Under the pieces are notes generated by a model. That model was not told the origin of the DNA. It searched no databases and saw nothing but the letters and a program-made list of their open reading frames with translations. From NCBI GenBank assembly GCA_016200765.1, contig JACQEC010000076.1:1-14447 (forward strand): a DNA stretch of 14,447 bases, given 5' to 3'. The position numbers and the translations under genes are program-made. This document shows, one piece after another, positions 6,122 through 12,506 of the stretch (position 1 is the first letter of the stretch; each line of letters starts with the position of its first letter). This stretch comes from Chloroflexota bacterium. Its GTDB lineage: Bacteria; Chloroflexota; Anaerolineae; JACRMK01.

Positions 6122-6564
6122 AGGCACACGAACTCCATTCCGGCGCAGGCGCGACGCACCGCAAGCGCATCGTCGGGCGCGGCCATTCTGCCGGGCAGGG
6201 CAAGACATCCGGGCGCGGGATAAAGGGACAGGGCGCGCGCAGTGGCGGCACCAAGGGCCCATACTTTGAAGGCGGGCAGCTGCCGTTTGTGCGCCGCCTG
6301 CCGTTTGTGCGCGGCTTTACGAACATCTGGAAAGTGCCGTTTGCGCCGATCAACGTGAAGGAATTGAACAACGCATTTAATGACGGCGACGTGGTCACGC
6401 CGGAGACGCTCGCGGCGGCTGGGTTTATCAAGTCGGCGGCTGTGCCGGTGAAGGTACTGGGCCAGGGCGAATTACAGAAGCGGCTGCTTGTGCAGGCTAA
6501 CGCCTTTTCGGCGTCGGCGAAAGACAAAATTGAGAAGGCGGGTGGCAAAGCCGAGGTGTTGTAG
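6118..6564 (+). CDS. rplO: 50S ribosomal protein L15
   Basis: Length is 148 residues, normal for L15, a late-assembling large-subunit protein with a long basic N-terminal extension. Signatures are 'MKAHELHSGAGATHRKRIVGRG' at the start, 'GQGKTSGRGIKGQGARSGG' (23-43), 'FEGGQLPFVRRLPFVRGF' (about 49-66) and the C-terminal 'AFSASAKDKIEKAGGKAEVL'. The Gly/Arg/Lys-rich first 50 residues are typical of L15, unlike the extension of S5. It overlaps rpmD by ATGA and is 29 bases before secY. Confidence 0.97.
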   Translation: MKAHELHSGAGATHRKRIVGRGHSAGQGKTSGRGIKGQGARSGGTKGPYFEGGQLPFVRRLPFVRGFTNIWKVPFAPINVKELNNAFNDGDVVTPETLAAAGFIKSAAVPVKVLGQGELQKRLLVQANAFSASAKDKIEKAGGKAEVL

Positions 6565-6593
6565 GCGCGCAGCGATGCGCCTCGGAGGCAACG

Positions 6594-7892
6594 ATGCAAT
6601 CTCAAATTATTCAGTCGGTTGTGAACGCCTTCCGCCTGCCGGACCTGCGGCGGAAAATCCTGTTCACTTTCTTGATCTTGGGCATCTACCGGCTGGCGGC
6701 GCACGTCCCCATGCCGGGGGTTGACCGCGACGCGCTGTCGCGGCTGTTCCAGAACAACCAATTGCTCGGCATGTTGGACCTGTTGTCGGGCGGGGCGATG
6801 TCGAACTTCTCGGTGGTGGCGATGGGCGTTTATCCCTACGTCACCGCCACGATTGTGATGCAGTTGATCACGCCTATCTTCCCGCAGTTGAAGGAGTTAG
6901 CCAAGGAAGGCGAGGCCGGACGGCAAAAGTTGAATCTATACACCCATCTGCTCACGGTGCCAATGGCCGCATTGCAGGCCCTGGGGCAGGCGGCGATCTT
7001 GACACGCTCCAACCCGCCGGTGCTGACCAACTTCGGCTTTACGGCCGACCACTGGCTGCCGACGGTCGCAACGCTCTTCACGCTGACGGCGGGCACGATG
7101 TTCGCGATGTGGCTGGGCGAGTTAATCACGCAAGACGGCGTGGGACAGGGCCTTTCGATTATCATTCTCGGCGGCATTGTGGCGCAGGTGCCACAGCGCG
7201 TCGGGCAACTGCTAGGCAGCAACGTGTTCGGCTTGATCGCGTTTCTGGCCGTCGCGGTTGTGACGGTGGTGGCGATTGTGGTGATACAGGAAGGCCAGCG
7301 GCGCATCCCGGTGCATTACGGGAAGCGCGTGCGCGGCACCCGCGTGTTCGGCGGGCAGACGTCGTACGTGCCGATGCGCGTCAATCAGGCCGGAATGATC
7401 CCGCTGATCTTTGCGCAGTCCATCTTGATCCTGCCCGGCGTGATTGCTCAGTATTTTACGGTTAGCGATAACCCCACCGTGAGCAGTATCGCCTCCGGCA
7501 TTGCGACGACCTTCAGCACGCAGAGCACGGTGTATTGGCTTATGTATTTCCTGATGGTCATCGGGTTTACCTACATGTACACCAATATCGTGTTCCAGCA
7601 ACAGAACCTTCCGGAGACCCTGCAAAAGCAGGGCGGATTTGTGCCGGGCATCCGCCCGGGCAAGCGCACGGAAGAATATCTGAACGCGGTGTTGAGCCGC
7701 ATCACGCTGGTGGGCGCGGTGTTTCTGGGTCTGGTGGCGCTATTGCCGTGGATCCTGCGCGACATCACCGAGACCAATGTGATGGTTATCACGAGCACCG
7801 GCCTGCTGATCGTCGTCGGCGTTGTGCTGGACACGATGAAGCAGTTGGAAGCGCAGTTGTTGATGCGCCAATACGAAGGATTCATCAAGTAG
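6594..7892 (+). CDS. secY: Preprotein translocase subunit SecY
   Basis: SecY forms the membrane channel through which the Sec system exports or inserts proteins. The 432 residues contain ten hydrophobic segments, roughly at 22-38, 76-97, 117-136, 155-175, 184-203, 211-231, 268-288, 312-332, 366-386 and 394-412. Recognisable parts are the plug region 'LGMLDLLSGGAMSNFSVVAMG' (58-78), 'DGVGQGLSIIILGGI' (181-195), the cytoplasmic loop 'QEGQRRIPVHYGKR' (232-245), and the ribosome/SecA-binding loop 'GGFVPGIRPGKRT' with R354. GGAGG at 6584-6588 precedes the ATG. Placement after rplO is the standard spc arrangement. Confidence 0.98.
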   Translation: MQSQIIQSVVNAFRLPDLRRKILFTFLILGIYRLAAHVPMPGVDRDALSRLFQNNQLLGMLDLLSGGAMSNFSVVAMGVYPYVTATIVMQLITPIFPQLKELAKEGEAGRQKLNLYTHLLTVPMAALQALGQAAILTRSNPPVLTNFGFTADHWLPTVATLFTLTAGTMFAMWLGELITQDGVGQGLSIIILGGIVAQVPQRVGQLLGSNVFGLIAFLAVAVVTVVAIVVIQEGQRRIPVHYGKRVRGTRVFGGQTSYVPMRVNQAGMIPLIFAQSILILPGVIAQYFTVSDNPTVSSIASGIATTFSTQSTVYWLMYFLMVIGFTYMYTNIVFQQQNLPETLQKQGGFVPGIRPGKRTEEYLNAVLSRITLVGAVFLGLVALLPWILRDITETNVMVITSTGLLIVVGVVLDTMKQLEAQLLMRQYEGFIK

Positions 7893-7911
7893 CCGCCAGA
7901 CCGGAAGCGCC

Positions 7912-8568
7912 ATGAATATCGTCATGATGGGCGCGCCGGGCGCCGGCAAGGGCACTCAAGCCGACCTGATGGAAAGGCGGCTGCGCCTGCCCCATGTGGC
8001 GAGCGGCGACCTGTTCCGCGAGAACATCAAGAACAACACCGATTTGGGGAAGCAGGTCAGGGCTATTCTGGATCGCGGCGACCTGGTGCCGGATAGTGTG
8101 ACGATTGGCATGATTCGCCAGCGCATGAGCCAGCCGGATTGCGCGCAGGGGATTATACTGGACGGCTTTCCGCGCACGATCCAGCAGGCCGAGGCGCTCG
8201 ACACGCTGTTCGCGGAGCGCGCCGACCGCTTGAACCGCGTTCTGTACATCAAGATAGATAACGACGTGCTGGTGGGGCGGCTGGCGGGGCGCTGGTTCTG
8301 CAAGATTTGCCAAACGCCGTATAACGTCGTGTCTAGTCCGCCGAAGGTGGCGGGGGTGTGCGACCGCGACGGCGGCGAGTTGATCCAGCGGCCGGATGAC
8401 CGCCCCGAAACGGTGGCGCATCGCCTGAGGGTTTACTTTGATCAGACCTCGCCGCTCATCGAGCATTATCGGGCGAAGGGGCTGCTGAGCGAGATCAACG
8501 GCGAGCAGGGCATTGAACAGGTGTATGGCGATATTGTCCAGCAGATTGAGGGCGCAACACAGCCATGA
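7912..8568 (+). CDS. adk: Adenylate kinase, zinc-binding long form
   Basis: This cytosolic enzyme catalyses ATP + AMP = 2 ADP. The 218 residues show the P-loop GAPGAGKGT at 7-15, the AMP-binding motif DGFPRT at 84-89, and a full-length LID domain. The LID carries C130, C133, C150 and D153, the same Cys3-Asp zinc set and spacing as in B. subtilis Adk. The arginine-rich 'RPDDRPETVAHRL' (160-172) supplies phosphate-binding residues. The ribosome-binding site is weak (GGAAG shortly before the ATG). The gap after secY is 19 bases, and the stop overlaps map by ATGA, the common secY-adk-map arrangement. Confidence 0.98.
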   Translation: MNIVMMGAPGAGKGTQADLMERRLRLPHVASGDLFRENIKNNTDLGKQVRAILDRGDLVPDSVTIGMIRQRMSQPDCAQGIILDGFPRTIQQAEALDTLFAERADRLNRVLYIKIDNDVLVGRLAGRWFCKICQTPYNVVSSPPKVAGVCDRDGGELIQRPDDRPETVAHRLRVYFDQTSPLIEHYRAKGLLSEINGEQGIEQVYGDIVQQIEGATQP

Positions 8569-9329
8569 TCATGTTGAAGCAGCCCGATGAGGTGGCGAAG
8601 ATGCGCGCGGCGGGCCGCGTGGTAGCAGAGATTCTCGACGCGGTGGGCAAGCAGATTGCGCCCGGTATGAGAACCAAAGACGTAGATGCGATTGCCGTCG
8701 AGGTCTTGCAGGCGCATGGAGCGACGTCGCCGTTTTACCATAAGGAGCATTATCGCGGCGGGCCGCCGTTTCCGGCGTCAACGTGCGTCTCGGTCAATGA
8801 AGAACTGGTGCACGGCATTCCGAGCGCGCGCGTGTTGAAAGAAGGCGACATCGTCGGCGTGGACGCCGGCGCGGTGTTGGATGGTTGGATTGGCGACGGG
8901 GCGTGGACGTTTGGGGTGGGCAAAATTTCGCCGGTTGCCCGGAGGCTGTTGGATGTGACACGCGATGCCCTTTATCGCGCTATCGCGGCCGCCAAAGCCG
9001 GCAACCGGCTGGGCGATCTCGGCTGGGCGGTTGAGAGCCATGTGAAGGCGAATGGCTTCTCGGTCATCCGCGAGTACGTGGGGCACGGCGTGGGGCGCGA
9101 GATGTGGGAAGAGCCGCAGGTACCGAATTTTGGAACGCCGGGGCGCGGCATCAAACTGCAGGACGGGATGACCATGGCTATCGAGCCGATGGTCGCCGTG
9201 GGCCAGCCCAGGACCCGCGAGGCCAAAGACCGCTGGACGGTGGTGATTGCGGACAAGAGCCTCAGCGCGCAATTTGAGCACACCGTTGTGATTCGCAACG
9301 GCAGCGCCGAGATTCTAACGCAGTTGTAG
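8565..9329 (+). CDS. map: Methionine aminopeptidase, type I
   Basis: Removes the initiator methionine from nascent proteins after deformylation. In the 254-residue product the five dinuclear-metal ligands are visible: D100, D111, H174, E207 and E238, with H83 in 'LVHGIP' as the substrate-binding His. Spacing matches E. coli Map (D97, D108, H171, E204, E235) with a three-residue shift. The stretch 'YHKEHYRGGPPFPA' (58-71) is slightly longer than in E. coli. No N-terminal zinc-finger or SH3-binding extension is present, so this is the short form. ATG 8565 is used because of the ATGA overlap with adk; ATG 8571 is a possible alternative. infA, which often follows, is missing. Confidence 0.97.
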   Translation: MIMLKQPDEVAKMRAAGRVVAEILDAVGKQIAPGMRTKDVDAIAVEVLQAHGATSPFYHKEHYRGGPPFPASTCVSVNEELVHGIPSARVLKEGDIVGVDAGAVLDGWIGDGAWTFGVGKISPVARRLLDVTRDALYRAIAAAKAGNRLGDLGWAVESHVKANGFSVIREYVGHGVGREMWEEPQVPNFGTPGRGIKLQDGMTMAIEPMVAVGQPRTREAKDRWTVVIADKSLSAQFEHTVVIRNGSAEILTQL

Positions 9330-9353
9330 TGTGGGCAGGCGTGGACGATAGGC

Positions 9354-9373
9354 GTTATGGCGTATGCCATGAC
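9354..9373 (+). promoter_or_regulatory. Hairpin in the map-rpmJ gap
   Basis: Bases 9354-9361 pair with 9366-9373 (GTTATGGC against GCCATGAC, eight pairs with one G-U) around the four-base loop GTAT. No T-run follows. It lies in the 74-base gap where infA is found in many bacteria, about 16 bases before the rpmJ ribosome-binding site. An mRNA-processing or translation element is possible; function is inference. Confidence 0.45.
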
Positions 9374-9403
9374 CTGGGTGAAACAGGCAGGAGGGTGAAC
9401 CCC

Positions 9404-9517
9404 ATGAAGGTCAGAGCGTCGGTGAAGAAGATGTGTGACAAGTGCAAGATCGTCAAGCGGCACCGCGTGGTGCGGGTGATCTGTACCAACCCCAAGCACA
9501 AGCAGCGCCAAGGTTAG
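9404..9517 (+). CDS. rpmJ: 50S ribosomal protein L36 (zinc-binding)
   Basis: The 37-residue product is the smallest ribosomal protein. It carries the C+ zinc motif C11-x2-C14, C27 and H32, and the diagnostic 'MKVRASVKKMCDKCK' start and 'VICTNPKHKQRQG' end. It lies in the large subunit, stabilising 23S rRNA near the factor-binding region. A longer in-frame reading exists from 9329, but GGAGGG at 9390-9395 points to ATG 9404, eight bases later, which gives exactly the family length. rpsM begins 15 bases downstream. Confidence 0.98.
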   Translation: MKVRASVKKMCDKCKIVKRHRVVRVICTNPKHKQRQG

Positions 9518-9532
9518 GAGCGGAGGTCCATT

Positions 9533-9916
9533 ATGGCACGCATTGCAGGTGTTGACCTGCCCAGGGAGAAGCGCGTCGAGGTCGGCTTGACCTACATTTA
9601 TGGCATTGGCCTCTCGGCGAGTCAGGCCATTCTGCAGAAGCTGAAGGTCAATCCCGACACGCGCGTGAAGAACCTGAGCGAGGAAGAGATCACGCGCCTG
9701 CGCTCCCTGATTGACAAGGAATACAAGGTGGAGGGCGACCTGCGGCGCGAAATCAGTATGAACATCAAGCGCCTGCAGGAGATTGGCTCGTACCGCGGAT
9801 TCCGCCACCGCCGCAACCTGCCGGTGCGCGGCCAGCGCACGCGCACCAATTCGCGCACACGCAAGGGGCCAAAGAAGACCGTGGCCGGCCGCAAGCGCAG
9901 CAAGTCCAAGAAGTAG
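9533..9916 (+). CDS. rpsM: 30S ribosomal protein S13
   Basis: The product has 127 residues. S13 is a head protein contacting P-site tRNA and forming intersubunit bridges with L5. Blocks are 'MARIAGVDLPREKRVEVGLTYIYGIG' (1-26, including the H2TH region), 'EYKVEGDLRREISMNIKRLQEIGSYRGFRHRRNLPVRGQRT' (about 63-103) and a Lys/Arg-rich tail of the kind that reaches the P-site. GGAGG at 9522-9526 is six bases before the ATG. In E. coli the S4-binding pseudoknot lies just upstream of rpsM; here only 15 bases separate it from rpmJ, too little for such a leader. A 71-base gap containing a promoter follows. Confidence 0.98.
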   Translation: MARIAGVDLPREKRVEVGLTYIYGIGLSASQAILQKLKVNPDTRVKNLSEEEITRLRSLIDKEYKVEGDLRREISMNIKRLQEIGSYRGFRHRRNLPVRGQRTRTNSRTRKGPKKTVAGRKRSKSKK

Positions 9917-9921
9917 CCTGT

Positions 9922-9950
9922 ATGACATCCATTGCAAATCGTGTTATAAT
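9922..9950 (+). promoter_or_regulatory. Sigma-70 type promoter in front of rpsK
   Basis: The -35 ATGACA (9922-9927, five of six matches to TTGACA) is followed by exactly 17 bases and a perfect TATAAT (9945-9950), with the extended -10 TG at 9942-9943. Predicted transcription start is about 9957, giving a leader of roughly 30 bases before rpsK. It begins only six bases after the rpsM stop. It would give rpsK, rpsD, rpoA, rplQ and probably truA-rplM-rpsI expression independent of the upstream operon. This is the best promoter match seen in the window. Confidence 0.8.
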
Positions 9951-9968
9951 TGATTTTTGCAGTGGATG
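9926..9968 (+). repeat. Inverted repeat bracketing the rpsK promoter -10 box
   Basis: CATCCATTGCAAA (9926-9938) and TTTGCAGTGGATG (9956-9968) are reverse complements over 13 bases with one difference (T9932 against G9962, a wobble pair in RNA). The 17-base spacer 9939-9955 contains the whole -10 box, the left arm fills much of the -35/-10 spacer, and the right arm covers the predicted start site. In read-through RNA from rpsM it would be a 13-pair hairpin; in DNA it could be an operator. No T-run follows. Confidence 0.75.
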
Positions 9969-9987
9969 CACCCATTGGAGGACATAA

Positions 9988-10386
9988 ATGGCACGAAGAC
10001 CTGAAGGCACTCGCACCAGCGGGCGCCCGGCCAAGAAAGCTCCCCCGCTCGGGCAGGCGCACATCCAGGCGACATTCAACAATACGATTATTACGTTGAC
10101 CGACTCACAGGGCAACGTGATTGTCTGGAACAGCGCCGGCACGTCAGGGTTTAAGGGGTCGCGCAAAAGCACGCCGTACGCGGCGCAGCTGGCGGCGCAG
10201 AACGCCGCGAAGACGAGCATGGATGCCGGCCTGCGCGAGGTGGACGTATTTATCAAGGGCCCGGGGCCGGGCCGCGAGTCGGCACTGCGCGCGCTGCAAG
10301 CGTCAGGGATGAGAGTCCGATCGATTACCGATATCACGCCGATACCGCACAATGGCTGCCGTCCGCGCAAGAAACGAAGAGTCTAA
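9988..10386 (+). CDS. rpsK: 30S ribosomal protein S11
   Basis: Length is 132 residues, standard. S11 lies on the platform of the small subunit next to the mRNA exit and 16S helices 23-24. Hallmarks are 'AHIQATFNNTIITLTDSQGNVIVWNSAG' (24-51), 'SRKSTPYAAQLAA' , 'VFIKGPGPGRESALRAL' (about 87-103) and the C-terminal 'DITPIPHNGCRPRKKRRV'. The Pro/Lys-rich first 20 residues are typical. GGAGG at 9977-9981 is six bases before ATG 9988. It is the first gene behind the internal promoter and is 12 bases before rpsD. Confidence 0.98.
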   Translation: MARRPEGTRTSGRPAKKAPPLGQAHIQATFNNTIITLTDSQGNVIVWNSAGTSGFKGSRKSTPYAAQLAAQNAAKTSMDAGLREVDVFIKGPGPGRESALRALQASGMRVRSITDITPIPHNGCRPRKKRRV

Positions 10387-10398
10387 GCAGGAGAATGA

Positions 10399-11034
10399 AT
10401 GGCCAGGACTATTGAACCCGTTTGCAAATTGTGCCGCCGCGAGGGCATGAAGCTGTTTCTCAAAGGCGAGCGTTGTTTTACCCCTAAATGCGCGGTCGAG
10501 CGGCGCGCCTACCCGCCGGGTATGCACGGCGCAAAGCGCCAGCGGCGCAACAAGTCATCCGACTATGGAACGCAGTTGCGCGAGAAACAGCGCGCCCGCC
10601 GGATTTATGGCGTGCTCGAAGCGCAGTTTCGCCGCTACTTTCAAGAGGCCGCGCGAGCGCCGGGCATGACCGGCGTGAACTTGTTGCAGTTGCTGGAACG
10701 GCGACTGGATAACGTCGTGTACCGCGTCGGCCTGGCGGATTCGCGGGCGCAGGCGCGCCAATTGGTCAACCATGGCCACGTAACCATCAATGGGCGAGCG
10801 AATGATATCCCGTCGGTGGTGGTTAAGCCGGGCGACCTGGTGGCCGTCAGCGCCGTGAGCGCGAAGAAAAAATACTTCAAGGAGAGGAGCGATCTATTGC
10901 GGGAGCGCAGGACGCCGGAATGGCTGCAGCGCGACGATGCAAATCTGTCTGCTAGAGTGCTGGGTGTCCCATCACGCGATCAAATTGACGTGACATTGAA
11001 CGAGCAGTTGATCGTCGAATATTACTCGCGCTAA
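10399..11034 (+). CDS. rpsD: 30S ribosomal protein S4 (zinc-binding)
   Basis: The 211-residue protein is a primary 16S rRNA binder that starts 5' domain assembly, and with S5 it affects decoding accuracy. Four cysteines, C9, C12, C26 and C31, form a zinc site at the same positions as in Thermus S4; many other S4 proteins lack it. The S4 RNA-binding domain covers about 100-165, with 'RRLDNVVYRVGLADSRAQARQLVNHGHVTING' as its signature, and the end 'QLIVEYYSR' is typical. AGGAGA just before the ATG serves as ribosome-binding site. In several bacteria S4 represses its own mRNA; whether it acts here at the rpsK leader cannot be told from sequence. A 94-base gap follows. Confidence 0.98.
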   Translation: MARTIEPVCKLCRREGMKLFLKGERCFTPKCAVERRAYPPGMHGAKRQRRNKSSDYGTQLREKQRARRIYGVLEAQFRRYFQEAARAPGMTGVNLLQLLERRLDNVVYRVGLADSRAQARQLVNHGHVTINGRANDIPSVVVKPGDLVAVSAVSAKKKYFKERSDLLRERRTPEWLQRDDANLSARVLGVPSRDQIDVTLNEQLIVEYYSR

Positions 11035-11059
11035 CGGCACGAGAGCAAGGCTAAACACT

Positions 11060-11078
11060 GGCAGGCGGTGCGCCTGTC
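11060..11078 (+). promoter_or_regulatory. Hairpin in the rpsD-rpoA leader
   Basis: CAGGCG (11062-11067) pairs with CGCCTG (11071-11076) around GTG, extended by one G-U and one G-C pair to eight pairs. A run of six T occurs only later, at 11105-11110, too far for a canonical terminator. The 94-base gap is long for this cluster. The hairpin could be an attenuator-like, processing or stability element separating rpoA output from ribosomal-protein output; this is inference. Confidence 0.4.
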
Positions 11079-11128
11079 CGGTCGTTGCCACTTCTTTCGT
11101 TGCCTTTTTTCATGGATAGAGGTGCAGC

Positions 11129-12115
11129 TTGGTCACGATAATTCTCCCCAAAACCGAGGTTGGATCGCTCACCCAGAATTATGGACGGTTCTTGATAGGC
11201 CCGTTGGAAAACGGCTTTGGGATCACGATTGGGAATGCGCTACGCCGGGTCTTGCTGTCGTCGCTGCCCGGCGCGGCGGTCACATCGGTGAAAGTGGATG
11301 GCGTTCATCACGAGTTCACGCCGATTGAGGGTGTCAAGGAAGACACCATCGAGTTCATCCTGAATGTTAAACAGCTGCGACTGCGCATGGATGGCGACGA
11401 GCCGGTGCGTCTGTCGTTTGACCGCACCGGCGAAGGCCCGATTCTGGCTGGGGACATCGAAACGCCTGCGGGAATCGAGGTTGTTAACCCGGAATTGCGG
11501 CTGTTGACGGTGGATTCGGACAGCACGCGCGTGAGTATCGAGTTAACCGTGCAGAAGGGCAAGGGTTATTCGTCGGCTGAACAGCGCGAGAAGCTGCCTA
11601 TCGGCGAGCTACCGGTGGACGCGATCTTTAGCCCAATCCGCAAGGTCAACTATGCCGTGAAGTCGCAGGTCATCGCGCCGCTGACAAACCTGGAGCGGAT
11701 TGAACTTGAAGTGTGGACCGATGGGACGATTCGCCCGCTGGAGGCTGTGACGCAGGCTTCGCGCATTCTGGCCAAGCACTTTATCATCATGTCGCGATTG
11801 CGCGAAGAAGACCTCGTGCCGCTTGAGGCGGAGGCCGCGGCCACCATCGAGGGCGACCGGCGCGATATGCCGATTGAGGACCTCAATCTGTCCGTGCGCG
11901 CCTACAATTGCCTGAAGCGCGCGGGGATTACCAAGGTTGGCGAGGTGCTGGATCGGCTGATGAAGGGCGAAGAAGAGATCATGTCCATCCGCAACTTCGG
12001 GCGCAAGTCACTCATCGAGCTGCAGGAGAAGCTGCGCGAGCATGGGTTCCTGGATGAAATGATGGTGAACCCCGAAGGCGTGGCAGAAGAGACCGACGAG
12101 GACGAGGAGGAATAG
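11129..12115 (+). CDS. rpoA: DNA-directed RNA polymerase alpha subunit
   Basis: The 328-residue alpha subunit forms the dimer on which RNA polymerase assembles. The N-terminal domain (about 1-225) has 'GRFLIGPLENGFGITIGNALRRVLLSSLPGAAV' (19-51) and 'YAVKSQVIAPLTNLERIELEVWTDGTI' (175-201). The C-terminal domain (about 245-315) has 'LNLSVRAYNCLKRAGI', with R257 matching E. coli R265, the UP-element contact, followed by the helix-hairpin-helix 'SIRNFGRKSLIELQEKL'. The tail is strongly acidic. The start is TTG at 11129: an in-frame TAG at 11117-11119 blocks anything earlier, no ATG or GTG lies between, and the conserved fold begins at once. GAGGTG at 11119-11124 lies just upstream. Confidence 0.97.
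   Translation: MVTIILPKTEVGSLTQNYGRFLIGPLENGFGITIGNALRRVLLSSLPGAAVTSVKVDGVHHEFTPIEGVKEDTIEFILNVKQLRLRMDGDEPVRLSFDRTGEGPILAGDIETPAGIEVVNPELRLLTVDSDSTRVSIELTVQKGKGYSSAEQREKLPIGELPVDAIFSPIRKVNYAVKSQVIAPLTNLERIELEVWTDGTIRPLEAVTQASRILAKHFIIMSRLREEDLVPLEAEAAATIEGDRRDMPIEDLNLSVRAYNCLKRAGITKVGEVLDRLMKGEEEIMSIRNFGRKSLIELQEKLREHGFLDEMMVNPEGVAEETDEDEEE
12106..12110 (+). promoter_or_regulatory. rplQ Shine-Dalgarno inside the rpoA acidic tail
   Basis: GGAGG at 12106-12110 lies in the Glu codons at the end of rpoA and eight bases before the GTG start of rplQ. The acidic tail codons thus double as the ribosome-binding site and link translation of the two genes. Confidence 0.7.
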
Positions 12116-12118
12116 AGC

Positions 12119-12493
12119 GTGAGACATCAAGTTGGCGGACGCCGATTGTCGCGCAGTACCGGCGCCCGGCAGGCGTTGTTCAAGAGCCTGCTGACGGAGC
12201 TGTTCCGCAACGAGCGCATTGAGACCACCGAAGCCAAAGCGAAGGCAGTGCGCAGTCAGGCCGAGAAGTTAATCTCGTGCGCGCGCCGTGGCGACCTCGC
12301 GTCTCGCCGCGCGGTCTATGCCGCGCTGTCCTCGGAGGACGTTGCCAAGAAGCTGGTAGAGGAGATCGCGCCGGATTATAAGAACCGGAGCGGCTATACC
12401 CGCCTGTACAAGCTCGGGCCGCGCCACGGCGATAACGCGCCGATGGTGTTGCTGGAACTGGTAGATGTCGAGAAGGCCGACGCCAAAGCGTAG
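12119..12493 (+). CDS. rplQ: 50S ribosomal protein L17
   Basis: The 124-residue product is L17, which sits near the peptide exit site. The start 'MRHQVGGRRLSRSTGARQALFKSLLTELFRNERIETTEAKAKAVR' is diagnostic (canonical M-R-H-...-G-R-K-L-x-R), as is the C-terminal 'GYTRLYKLGPRHGDNAPMVLLELV'. The start codon is GTG at 12119, three bases after the rpoA stop. The block 'SCARRGDLASRRAVYAAL' corresponds to the usual helix. It is 13 bases before truA. Confidence 0.97.
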   Translation: MRHQVGGRRLSRSTGARQALFKSLLTELFRNERIETTEAKAKAVRSQAEKLISCARRGDLASRRAVYAALSSEDVAKKLVEEIAPDYKNRSGYTRLYKLGPRHGDNAPMVLLELVDVEKADAKA

Positions 12494-12506
12494 AGCCTGA
12501 TCAGCC

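Noticed and set aside
9330..9403. A degraded infA remnant
   Set aside because: 74 bases with no recognisable IF-1 residues in any frame.
11105..11110. T6 run before rpoA as an intrinsic terminator
   Set aside because: The nearest good hairpin ends 27 bases earlier, and the only adjacent pairing (AAGGC with GCCTT) is five pairs over a long loop.
11085..11113. TTGCCA with TTTCAT at 17 bases as an rpoA promoter
   Set aside because: The -10 matches only four of six bases and lacks the second-position A; too weak to claim.
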